Positions 1-5,570 of a stretch of DNA of 8,954 nt are shown here, one piece after another. The position numbers and the translations under genes are program-made. Origin of the DNA: an uncultured Verrucomicrobiota bacterium (GTDB lineage Bacteria > Verrucomicrobiota > Kiritimatiellia > RFP12 > UBA1067); contig CALZAJ010000057.1 of the NCBI GenBank assembly GCA_945613785.1, forward strand, positions 1 through 8,954, read 5' to 3'. Each line of letters begins with the position of its first letter. Within the stretch, counting starts at the first letter, position 1. Under the pieces are notes generated by a model that was not told the origin of the DNA, did not search any database, and saw only the letters and a list, made by a program, of their open reading frames with translations.

Positions 1-6
1 CGAAAA

Positions 7-40
7 GCTCAGATGCACTTTTGCTCAGATGCTCAGATGC
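7..40. repeat. GCTCAGAT octamer direct repeats
   Basis: The octamer GCTCAGAT occurs three times, at 7-14, 23-30 and 31-38. The last two are in perfect tandem. The first is offset by exactly two unit lengths, with an unrelated octamer (GCACTTTT) in the slot between, so all three share one 8-nt phase. No gene is seen here. It lies beyond the hairpin that follows the hydrolase gene. The function is unknown; it could be a slippage-derived microrepeat or the edge of a larger array cut by the window. Confidence 0.6.
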
Positions 41-43
41 CGA

Positions 44-78
44 GGTCAGTCAAGATCGCGTAGCGGTGTTGACTGACC
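44..78 (-). terminator. Strong hairpin after the hydrolase gene, possible terminator
   Basis: A perfect 10-bp inverted repeat, GGTCAGTCAA (44-53) and TTGACTGACC (69-78), encloses a single G-G mismatch and then a further 5-bp stem (55-59 with 63-67, one G-T wobble) closed by the loop GTA. The hairpin lies 24 nt downstream of the hydrolase stop codon on the minus strand, where a terminator is expected. No T-run follows on either strand, so it is not a classical rho-independent terminator. It could instead stabilise an mRNA 3' end or bind a protein. The structure is clear; the role is inferred. Confidence 0.5.
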
Positions 79-102
79 GAGTACCCATTACGTATGAATC
101 GC

Positions 103-1836
103 TTACTTGTTGAAGCCCTTGGCCGTCAGGAACTCCCAGATACGGTCAAGCCAGGTGTAGCTGCCCGTGCCCGGCGAAGCCTGACGCTGGAAGCAGTGGT
201 TGCGGAGCGCAAGCGTATGGAGCTCGCTCTGGATGCCCATGCGGCGGAGCTGTTCCCAGACCTTCACCGAGTTCATCGCCGCCCAACCGTCCGCATCGCC
301 GTGGATGAAGAGCATCGGCGGCGTCGCGAGGTCGAACGAAAACTCAGGCACAAGACGCGCGGAATCGTCGTTACCACCCGTCTTGTTGTCCCAGTCGATG
401 CCGTCCGTTAGCACATAGGCCGGATAGATCTCGACGGACCACTGGACCTCGCAAGAGACCTTCCGATCGAGTTCGTCAATCGCCCGATAGGCGTGACGCT
501 TCGAGCTCGTCGCCGCCATCAGGCCGAGATGCCCGCCCGCAGAGGACCCCATCACGCCGATGCGGTTGGGATCGAGTCCGCGTGCCGCGGCCTCGCTGCG
601 GACCATGCGGATCGCACGCTGCACGTCCTCCCATGCGGTCGTGTGCTTCGCCAACGGCGGCGCGGGACGGGGATGGCGGTAATTCACCGTGACGACCGCC
701 ATGCCCTTCTCATTCAGATAACGGCGGGCCGGGGCGACCTCGAAGCCGTCCGGCTTGCTGTTCCAGTAGCTGCCACCCGACCAGATGACCTGAATCGCCT
801 TGGTCTTGAGCTCCTTCGGCAGGTGCCATTCGAGATACGGCAGGGTCTGGTTGGTCTGCACGTCGGGCATCTTGCCTTCGGGCCAAAGGTCCTTCTTCTC
901 GTAGCTCGCCCGCGCGTCATCGCTCGGGAAGCGGGACATCAGGTCGACCTCGGGCGCCACCGGACCGAGAAAGCCCATCTGACGCATGAACTCGATTGAG
1001 CGCTCGAGACCGAACATGCCATGCGGCTTGTCCGGATAGAGATGAAGTTCGGCCGGCACCTTCATCTGGCGCAGCTTGCGATAGACGTGCGTCGAGGTCG
1101 CCGGCGAATAGGGGTCGTTGCCGCCGTGGTTCATGCACATCGGCGCGGTCTTCTCATCGAACTTGAAGCAGGCGTCGAGCGTCACGTCGATCGCATCGCC
1201 ATCGCGCGTGTTGGCCGTGCCGAGTCCGTCCGTCATGCCATAGGCGATCGCAAACGTCGTCGCCCAGTTGACATGGCACGGCACGCGGTCTAGCCCGTCC
1301 ACGCTGCCATAGGCCGGCGTCTGGGAGCTTGTCGCCAGGAGTGTCGCGAGATGCGAACCCGCGCTCATGGACATCACGCCGATCTTCTCGGGGTTGAAGC
1401 CACGCTGCTCGGCCTGGCTGCGGACGAGGCGGACGGCGCGCTGGCCATCCTCCCACGCGCTCTGGTAAAAGGCAAGGCCTGTCGGACGCGGCGTGCGATG
1501 AACGAGATTGACACAGAGAACGCCCTCCCTCTGGAGCGCCTTCGGCCAGATGTCCTTCACCAGCCCGACGTCACACTGGTTATTATACCCGCCTCCGGAG
1601 ATGAGAATGACGCAAACATCATTCGACGGCGAACCTGCGGGACGGTCATACCACTCGATGAACGGTTCCGTGTTCTCGGCCCTCACGAATCCAGGGGCTT
1701 CGGAATCACAGGTCAGCGCGGCAATCTGATGCCCCTGACGGTCGGGCATCTTGTCCTTCGGCCAGAGATACTGCTTCTCGTTGGCATTCGCAATTCCAGC
1801 CGCAGCCACAGCTGCAACGAGTAGGATTCGCTTCAT
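103..1836 (-). CDS. Exported tandem-domain alpha/beta-hydrolase (esterase/lipase-like)
   Basis: This 577-residue protein has two alpha/beta-hydrolase domains in tandem, of the acetyl-esterase (Aes/BD-FAE-like) type. The N terminus MKRILLVAAVAAAGIANA is a signal peptide, so it probably acts in the periplasm or outside the cell. Domain 1 (about 22-295) has SGGGY near 80-84, nucleophile Ser158 in SMSAG, candidate Asp241 and His272. Domain 2 (about 316-577) has SGGSY at 353-357, Ser432 in GSSAG, candidate Asp514 or Asp516, and His547. Each domain opens with an LWP..KMPD..Q motif, showing an internal duplication. Domain 1 has Ser in place of the first Gly of GxSxG. The start at 1836 is preferred over the in-frame ATG at 1866 because it has a GAAGGGA ribosome site and begins the signal peptide. 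The gene lies downstream of a GH20 gene in the same direction but has its own promoter-like sequence. Likely substrates are acyl or acetyl esters on polysaccharides; this is inferred from family and neighbour only. Confidence 0.85.
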   Translation of the reverse strand: MKRILLVAAVAAAGIANANEKQYLWPKDKMPDRQGHQIAALTCDSEAPGFVRAENTEPFIEWYDRPAGSPSNDVCVILISGGGYNNQCDVGLVKDIWPKALQREGVLCVNLVHRTPRPTGLAFYQSAWEDGQRAVRLVRSQAEQRGFNPEKIGVMSMSAGSHLATLLATSSQTPAYGSVDGLDRVPCHVNWATTFAIAYGMTDGLGTANTRDGDAIDVTLDACFKFDEKTAPMCMNHGGNDPYSPATSTHVYRKLRQMKVPAELHLYPDKPHGMFGLERSIEFMRQMGFLGPVAPEVDLMSRFPSDDARASYEKKDLWPEGKMPDVQTNQTLPYLEWHLPKELKTKAIQVIWSGGSYWNSKPDGFEVAPARRYLNEKGMAVVTVNYRHPRPAPPLAKHTTAWEDVQRAIRMVRSEAAARGLDPNRIGVMGSSAGGHLGLMAATSSKRHAYRAIDELDRKVSCEVQWSVEIYPAYVLTDGIDWDNKTGGNDDSARLVPEFSFDLATPPMLFIHGDADGWAAMNSVKVWEQLRRMGIQSELHTLALRNHCFQRQASPGTGSYTWLDRIWEFLTAKGFNK

Positions 1837-1889
1837 TTCGACTTTCCCTTCGATGTGTGATGACATGCCCGCCGCACCCTTCAGACGAG

Positions 1890-1905
1890 CTTATCAATTA
1901 TATCA
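1890..1905 (-). promoter_or_regulatory. Extended -10 promoter of the hydrolase gene
   Basis: Read on the minus strand, TGATATAAT occupies 1905-1897. This is a perfect TATAAT with the extended -10 TG, preceded by a T5 tract. The predicted start of transcription is near 1890, giving a leader of about 54 nt that contains the GAAGGGA ribosome site. The -35 match is poor: GCGACA at a 15-nt spacing is the best seen. The element lies in the 99-nt gap after the upstream hexosaminidase gene, so the hydrolase can probably be transcribed independently. Confidence 0.6.
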
Positions 1906-1920
1906 AAAAGGACGTCGTGT

Positions 1921-1932
1921 CGCGAGCTCGCG
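1921..1932. promoter_or_regulatory. 12-bp perfect palindrome upstream of the hydrolase promoter
   Basis: CGCGAGCTCGCG is fully self-complementary. It lies 3 nt past the stop codon of the hexosaminidase gene and covers about -31 to -42 relative to the predicted hydrolase transcription start, where a -35 element would sit. It could be an operator or activator site, or a GC-rich stem terminating the upstream gene, with a T5 tract 13 nt further along. GC-rich palindromes arise easily by chance at this base composition, so support is weak. Confidence 0.3.
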
Positions 1933-1935
1933 CGC

Positions 1936-3294
1936 TTATTTGAAGCGGAATGTACGGGCGTTCTTCACGCCGGCAGGTTCGGACAGCGCATTGGCGATTC
2001 TACTGAACGCCGCCCAGTCCTCGCCTTCCTTCGCGCCGGTCCAGAACTTCTGCCCGAGCGTCTGAAGACCGGGGTAGATACGGTCCCAGTTATCCGCCTC
2101 GGTATAGGGCGTGCCGTCCTTCTTCTTTCCGAGCGCATCGTTCCACAACGCGAACTTGCCGCCCGCCAGCTGATCCATCTTGTCATCCGGCACCGTGTAC
2201 TTGCCGACCTTGCGCGGCTCCCAGTTCTCATAGAGTCCGCGGTAGTTCAAATAATCATAGTAATAGCCGGCGTACGGAACGAGGTAGGTGAGACCGTCCG
2301 GGACGGACACGATCGTATAGCCCGCTTCGAGCGCCTCGGCGGGCTGGTAATAGGGGTTGTACCAGATGTCCATCGTGATATCGCGGTCGGCCAGGACGGG
2401 CGTCGTGCCCTTCGCGTGCGAAAGCGCGCCCCAGGCGCAGACCTTATAGCCGAAGCCGCGGACCATCTTGAACAGCTTGTCCGAAAAGTCGCGGAACTTC
2501 TCCGCGTCTGCCGGATTGTACTCGTCGGTGCCGACATGCATGTACGGACCGATGAAGGTCGGTTCGTCACCCGTCAGATACTCGGCAAAGAGCGGCTTCA
2601 GCCAGGCGAGGATCTCATCACGCTTGTCGAGATCAAAATGGTCCGCTCCGTATTTCGTCGATGCGAACTCGGGTTTCACGCGCGTGAACGCCAGGGCGTG
2701 GGCCGGCGAATCGAACTCGGGGATCACCGTCACGCCGAGTTCGCGGCACTGCAGCATGAACGCACGGAACTCCTTCTTGGTGTAGGACCCGTCCTTCGCC
2801 GTGAGCTCGGGATAGGTCGCGGACTCCAGACGGAACGCAGCCTGCTTGACGGACCAGTCCGTCTTCGGGTCCTTGCAGATCTCATTGTCGTTGAGATGCA
2901 CATGAAGCGTGTTCATCTTGTAGTATGACATCGTCCTCGCGAGATCGCGCAGGAAGTCCATCGAATGGAACATGCGACCGACGTCCATCACGAAGCCACG
3001 GACGCGGTACTTCGGCTTGTCGAAGATTTCACCGCACGGCGCCTGCGCGCCCGCGGCCTTGAGCTGCGCGAGCGTCTGCCGCGCCCAGAGCAGGCCGAGA
3101 TCCGTCTTCGCCTTGACCTCGATCCGACCAGGAGAGATGGTCATCGCATAGCCCTCTTCGCCGTAACGCGCGTCATCGACCTTCGTCGTGACGACGGACG
3201 CCTCAGCGAGCGGACACGTCCCCTCGGACGGTTTCCACTCGGTCGGCTGCGGAACGACAGGCAAAAGCGCGGCAAGGACAATGGCAAACGACAT
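1936..3294 (-). CDS. Family 20 glycoside hydrolase (beta-N-acetylhexosaminidase-like)
   Basis: The 452-residue product resembles GH20 beta-N-acetylhexosaminidases, which remove terminal GlcNAc or GalNAc from glycans by substrate-assisted catalysis. An N-terminal GH20b-like part (about 17-90) precedes the barrel. Visible barrel motifs are RGFVMDVGRMF (99-109), MNTLHVHLNDN (127-137), PEFDSPAHA (192-200) and the catalytic Asp-Glu pair D257-E258 in HVGTDEYN. Other candidate pocket residues are W289, W311 and W384. It is divergent: the usual GGDE is GTDE, and the usual HLTDDQ/GWR stretch reads HLNDNEIC. The N terminus is hydrophobic (MSFAIVLAALLPVVP) but lacks basic residues, so it is a weak signal peptide. 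The ATG at 3294 has a GGGAGA ribosome site, and an in-frame stop lies shortly upstream. The esterase gene lies about 100 nt downstream in the same direction, which suggests shared glycan processing. The exact substrate cannot be read from the sequence. Confidence 0.85.
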   Translation of the reverse strand: MSFAIVLAALLPVVPQPTEWKPSEGTCPLAEASVVTTKVDDARYGEEGYAMTISPGRIEVKAKTDLGLLWARQTLAQLKAAGAQAPCGEIFDKPKYRVRGFVMDVGRMFHSMDFLRDLARTMSYYKMNTLHVHLNDNEICKDPKTDWSVKQAAFRLESATYPELTAKDGSYTKKEFRAFMLQCRELGVTVIPEFDSPAHALAFTRVKPEFASTKYGADHFDLDKRDEILAWLKPLFAEYLTGDEPTFIGPYMHVGTDEYNPADAEKFRDFSDKLFKMVRGFGYKVCAWGALSHAKGTTPVLADRDITMDIWYNPYYQPAEALEAGYTIVSVPDGLTYLVPYAGYYYDYLNYRGLYENWEPRKVGKYTVPDDKMDQLAGGKFALWNDALGKKKDGTPYTEADNWDRIYPGLQTLGQKFWTGAKEGEDWAAFSRIANALSEPAGVKNARTFRFK

Positions 3295-3323
3295 AGACAG
3301 TTCTCCCGATTAATTTCCAATCA

Positions 3324-3346
3324 ACGGACCGTCCCCGACAGTCCGT
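3324..3346 (-). promoter_or_regulatory. Hairpin at the 5' end of the GH20 mRNA
   Basis: ACGGACTGTC (3346-3337 on the minus strand), loop GGG, then GACGGTCCGT (3333-3324) form a 10-bp stem with one T-G wobble. The predicted transcription start (about 3344) falls in the first arm, so a transcript would begin with this hairpin and then run to the ribosome site. It may act as a 5' mRNA stabiliser, or the DNA palindrome may be an operator at the start site. The pairing is seen directly; the role is inferred. Confidence 0.45.
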
Positions 3347-3378
3347 CCTTATTATAGCAAAAATCACCGCGCTGTCAG
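3344..3378 (-). promoter_or_regulatory. Sigma-70-type promoter of the GH20 gene
   Basis: On the minus strand, CTGACA (3378-3373, 5 of 6 matches to TTGACA) is separated by 16 nt from TATAAT (3356-3351, perfect). TGC directly before the -10 supplies an extended -10, and a T5 tract precedes that. The predicted transcription start is near 3344, about 50 nt before the ATG. This is the best complete promoter in the window. Confidence 0.75.
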
Positions 3379-3416
3379 CAACCCCCGAACCGGCCGCGTA
3401 CTCGGTCACAAGTTGT

Positions 3417-3441
3417 GGGGATTCTACCAAATCCAATCCCC
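3417..3441 (+). promoter_or_regulatory. Inverted repeat at the -35 position of ykgJ-dinB
   Basis: GGGGATT (3417-3423) and AATCCCC (3435-3441) are perfect inverted arms 11 nt apart. Their centre (3429) lies at -35 from the predicted start at 3464, and no -35 hexamer is recognisable there. This position would suit an activator touching RNA polymerase, or a repressor. It does not match the LexA boxes known to me. Confidence 0.35.
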
Positions 3442-3448
3442 GTGCACA

Positions 3449-3464
3449 TGATATAATATGGACA
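3449..3464 (+). promoter_or_regulatory. Extended -10 promoter giving a leaderless ykgJ-dinB mRNA
   Basis: TGATATAAT (3449-3457) is a perfect extended -10. Counting the last T as -7, transcription would start at A3464, the first base of an ATG codon. No Shine-Dalgarno sequence is present, because the -10 element occupies its place. No -35 hexamer is seen at 15-18 nt spacing. The arrangement predicts a leaderless mRNA covering ykgJ, dinB and perhaps the sigma gene. Confidence 0.6.
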
Positions 3465-3793
3465 TGAACGAGGGATTCCAGTGCCGATGCTGCGGTGCAT
3501 GCTGTCGAATCAAGGACGGCATCGTCCGCGTTTCGTCCGAGGAGATCGCCCGCATCGCCGCCTTCCTCGGACAGGGCGAAGCCGACTTCATCGCCCACGA
3601 GGCCGAACTCGCACCTGACCGCAAGGGGCTCATGCTCAAAAGCCGTCCGGACGGCGCCTGCGTCTATCTGACAGACGACAATCACTGCAGGATCAACCCC
3701 GTGAAACCCGACAAGTGCCGGACTTTCCCCTTTGACTGGGTCAATCCCGACTCCAACGAAGTCTGCCCCGGACTCAAGGCGGCCAACCGGTGA
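3464..3793 (+). CDS. YkgJ-type cysteine-cluster protein
   Basis: This is a small protein of 109 residues from ATG 3464, or 111 from the in-frame ATG at 3458. It belongs to the YkgJ/UPF0153 family, putative metal-binding proteins whose biochemical role is not established. The family signature is clear: an N-terminal cluster C-x-CC-x-x-CC (QCRCCGACC), then three further cysteines in GACVYL, NHCRINPVKPDKCRTFPFDW and EVCPG. These suggest a bound zinc or iron site. The start at 3464 is chosen because the -10 element directly abuts ATG 3458, so an mRNA made from it could not contain that codon. Its TGA shares one base with the ATG of dinB (TGATG), so the two are probably translationally coupled. 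No signal peptide or membrane segment is seen, so it should be cytosolic. Confidence 0.8.
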   Translation: MNEGFQCRCCGACCRIKDGIVRVSSEEIARIAAFLGQGEADFIAHEAELAPDRKGLMLKSRPDGACVYLTDDNHCRINPVKPDKCRTFPFDWVNPDSNEVCPGLKAANR

Positions 3794-4977
3794 TGGCGGA
3801 CAAACGGACCATTCTCCACGTCGACATGGACGCGTTCTTCGCGTCCGCAGAACTCACCCGCCATCCCGAATGGCGAGGAAAGCCGGTCATCGTCGGCTCG
3901 GGTCCGCATGAGCGCGGCGTCGTCTCAACCTGCTCCTACGAGGCGCGCCGCTTCGGCGTCCACTCCGCCATGCCGTCCCGCACGGCCTACCAGCTTTGCC
4001 CTTCTGCCATCTTCACGTATCCGGACATGGCCTTCTACCAGGAGCTGTCCGACAAGGCCTTCGAAGTCTTCTCGCACTATTCGCCCTACATCGAGGGCGT
4101 CTCGGTCGACGAGGCCTTCCTCGACATCACAGGCACGATTCATCTCTTCGGCACGGCCGAACGGCTGGGCGAGGCGCTTCGATCGGAAGTCTACCAGTCG
4201 TGCGGCGTCACCTGTTCTGTCGGCATCGCGCCGAACCGTCTCCTCGCGAAGATCGGCAGCGAGCAGAAAAAGCCGAACGGACTGACCCTGATGCCCTTTG
4301 AGTCCGCGGCTATTGCGGCTTTTCTCGCGCCCCAGCCGCTCGGCGTCCTCTGGGGCGTCGGGAAGAAGACGGCGGAGGCCCTGCGCCGCTACGGGATCGC
4401 CACCTGTGGCGACGTCCAGCGTCTGGTCGGCGCCGGGGCCCAGGGACTCGAGCGACTGACCTCACTCCTTGGCGAGGCTGCGGCACAAGGGCTCGCCGAA
4501 GCCGCCTTCGGGAAGTCCGACAATCGCGTCTATTGGAAAGAAGGCGAAGAGAAATCCGTCTCGCGCGAACATACGTTCGACGAGGACGAAGCGGATCGCG
4601 AAGTCGTCCGCTCGCGATATCTCGAACTCGTCGAACAAGTCGGCTACCGATTCCGCAAGGAGACGCGCTGGGCGCGGACGGCCAAGCTCAAGATCCGCAA
4701 CGCCGATTTCTCAACCTCGACGCGACAGCTTCCCTTCCCCGCTCCCGCCCGAGACGACCAGGCCTTTCGTGCCGCCGCGCTCGCGCTTTTCGACCGCGAA
4801 TGGCCCGAGCACGTCCGTCGCACGATCCGCCTGATCGGCTTCGGCGTGACGAACTTCCAGAATGCGCCGGACGCCAAAGGTCCGATGCTCTTCGCAAATC
4901 CGGAAGACGCCGCGCGCGAAAAGCGCGAACGGCTCTCCCAGGCACTCGACGCCCTCAGGGCACGCGGACTCATGTGA
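3793..4977 (+). CDS. dinB: DNA polymerase IV (Y-family translesion polymerase)
   Basis: The 394-residue protein is a Y-family DNA polymerase that copies past lesions and mismatched ends with low fidelity. Catalytic metal ligands are D11 in HVDMDAFFASAE and the pair D106-E107 in GVSVDEAFLD. F16 fits the ribonucleotide-excluding steric gate. CSVGIAPNRLLAKIGSEQKK (141-160) is the conserved palm/fingers stretch, and WGVGKKTAEALRRYGI is the helix-hairpin-helix of the thumb. The C-terminal little-finger domain is present, and the length is in the family range. Where related proteins carry a clamp-binding QLxLF motif before EKRERL, this one reads GPMLF, so the motif is degenerate. Translation probably starts at ATG 3793, coupled to ykgJ; a GTG lies one codon upstream at 3790, and only a weak AAGG ribosome site is seen. 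No LexA box was found upstream. Confidence 0.95.
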   Translation: MADKRTILHVDMDAFFASAELTRHPEWRGKPVIVGSGPHERGVVSTCSYEARRFGVHSAMPSRTAYQLCPSAIFTYPDMAFYQELSDKAFEVFSHYSPYIEGVSVDEAFLDITGTIHLFGTAERLGEALRSEVYQSCGVTCSVGIAPNRLLAKIGSEQKKPNGLTLMPFESAAIAAFLAPQPLGVLWGVGKKTAEALRRYGIATCGDVQRLVGAGAQGLERLTSLLGEAAAQGLAEAAFGKSDNRVYWKEGEEKSVSREHTFDEDEADREVVRSRYLELVEQVGYRFRKETRWARTAKLKIRNADFSTSTRQLPFPAPARDDQAFRAAALALFDREWPEHVRRTIRLIGFGVTNFQNAPDAKGPMLFANPEDAAREKRERLSQALDALRARGLM

Positions 4978-4990
4978 TAGAATCTGACAT
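4975..4990 (+). promoter_or_regulatory. Extended -10 promoter giving a leaderless sigma mRNA
   Basis: TGATAGAAT (4975-4983), an extended -10 with five of six matches to TATAAT, overlaps the dinB stop codon. The predicted transcription start (about 4989-4990) coincides with the ATG of the sigma gene at 4989. No Shine-Dalgarno sequence precedes this ATG. No -35 hexamer is seen, although a small palindrome (GCCCTCAGGGC, 4951-4961) lies at that position inside dinB. Confidence 0.45.
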
Positions 4991-5570
4991 GGCACAGGTA
5001 CCCGTCACATCAGTCTCGCTGATCCGGGCGCTCGCGGACGATCCGCAGAGCACTCGGTGGAACGAACTGTACGAACGCTACCTGCCCGCCATGTCCGGAT
5101 TCCTCCAGGCGAAGTTCCCTTCGCTCGAACCGGAGGACGTCATCCAGGAGACGCTGGTCGCTCTCTTTCGGAAACTTCCCGACTACCGCTATACGCCGGA
5201 CGAAAAAGGCCACTTTCGCAACTACCTGATGGGCATCCTGAAGCACAAGGCGATGGACGCCCTGGAGCGACGCAGACGCGAAGCGGAGAAGAAGGACGAC
5301 TACGCCAGATCCCCGCGGACGTCCGACGGCTCCCACGACAACTCCTGGCGTGACGCCGCCCTTGAGGTCGCCATCCAGCAACTGATGTCCGACGCGTCCG
5401 TCAATGCGCGCCATCGCGAAGTCTTCCGAGCCGTGGCCCTCGAGCATCTGAAGCCCGAGGCCGTCGCCGAGAGATTCGGCATCTCGCGTGGAAACGTCGA
5501 TCAGATCAAGCGCCGCCTGATCGAACGCCTCTCTGAAATCGTCTCACAACTGATCTCGGACAAGGACTAA
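4989..5570 (+). CDS. ECF-like RNA polymerase sigma factor
   Basis: The 193-residue protein has only sigma regions 2 and 4, as in extracytoplasmic-function sigma factors that redirect RNA polymerase to a small regulon. Region 2 spans about 23-98, with EDVIQETLVALFRKL (49-63) for core binding and a basic helix (FRNYLMGILKHKAMDALERRRR, about 76-97) for the -10 element. Region 4 spans about 142-188, with a helix-turn-helix at AERFGISRGNVDQIKRRLIERL. There is no C-terminal extension and no anti-sigma gene nearby. The neighbouring gene is a Ser/Thr kinase, an association known for several ECF groups in PVC bacteria. ATG 4989 is preferred; an in-frame GTG at 4974 overlaps the end of dinB. The reading frame also stays open far upstream inside dinB, but that part has no sigma similarity and is treated as a shadow. 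Its stop codon directly abuts that of the convergent kinase gene. Confidence 0.88.
   Translation: MAQVPVTSVSLIRALADDPQSTRWNELYERYLPAMSGFLQAKFPSLEPEDVIQETLVALFRKLPDYRYTPDEKGHFRNYLMGILKHKAMDALERRRREAEKKDDYARSPRTSDGSHDNSWRDAALEVAIQQLMSDASVNARHREVFRAVALEHLKPEAVAERFGISRGNVDQIKRRLIERLSEIVSQLISDKD

Noticed and set aside
1578..1592. TATAAT on the minus strand inside the hydrolase gene
   Set aside because: It encodes Tyr-Asn of the conserved SGGGYNN loop and has no extended TG or -35 partner, so it is explained by coding.
1837..1866. Upstream in-frame ATG for the hydrolase at 1866
   Set aside because: It would put ten polar residues before the signal peptide, and its ribosome site is poorer than the GAAGGGA before ATG 1836.
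3379..3457. LexA/SOS box upstream of dinB
   Set aside because: Neither a CTGT-N8-ACAG nor a GAAC-N4-GTTC type site was found in the control region.
4533..4988. Long upstream extension of the sigma reading frame inside dinB
   Set aside because: The frame is open, but the translation is Arg/Pro-rich and has no sigma similarity. It overlaps well-conserved DinB coding, and typical ECF factors begin near the chosen ATG.
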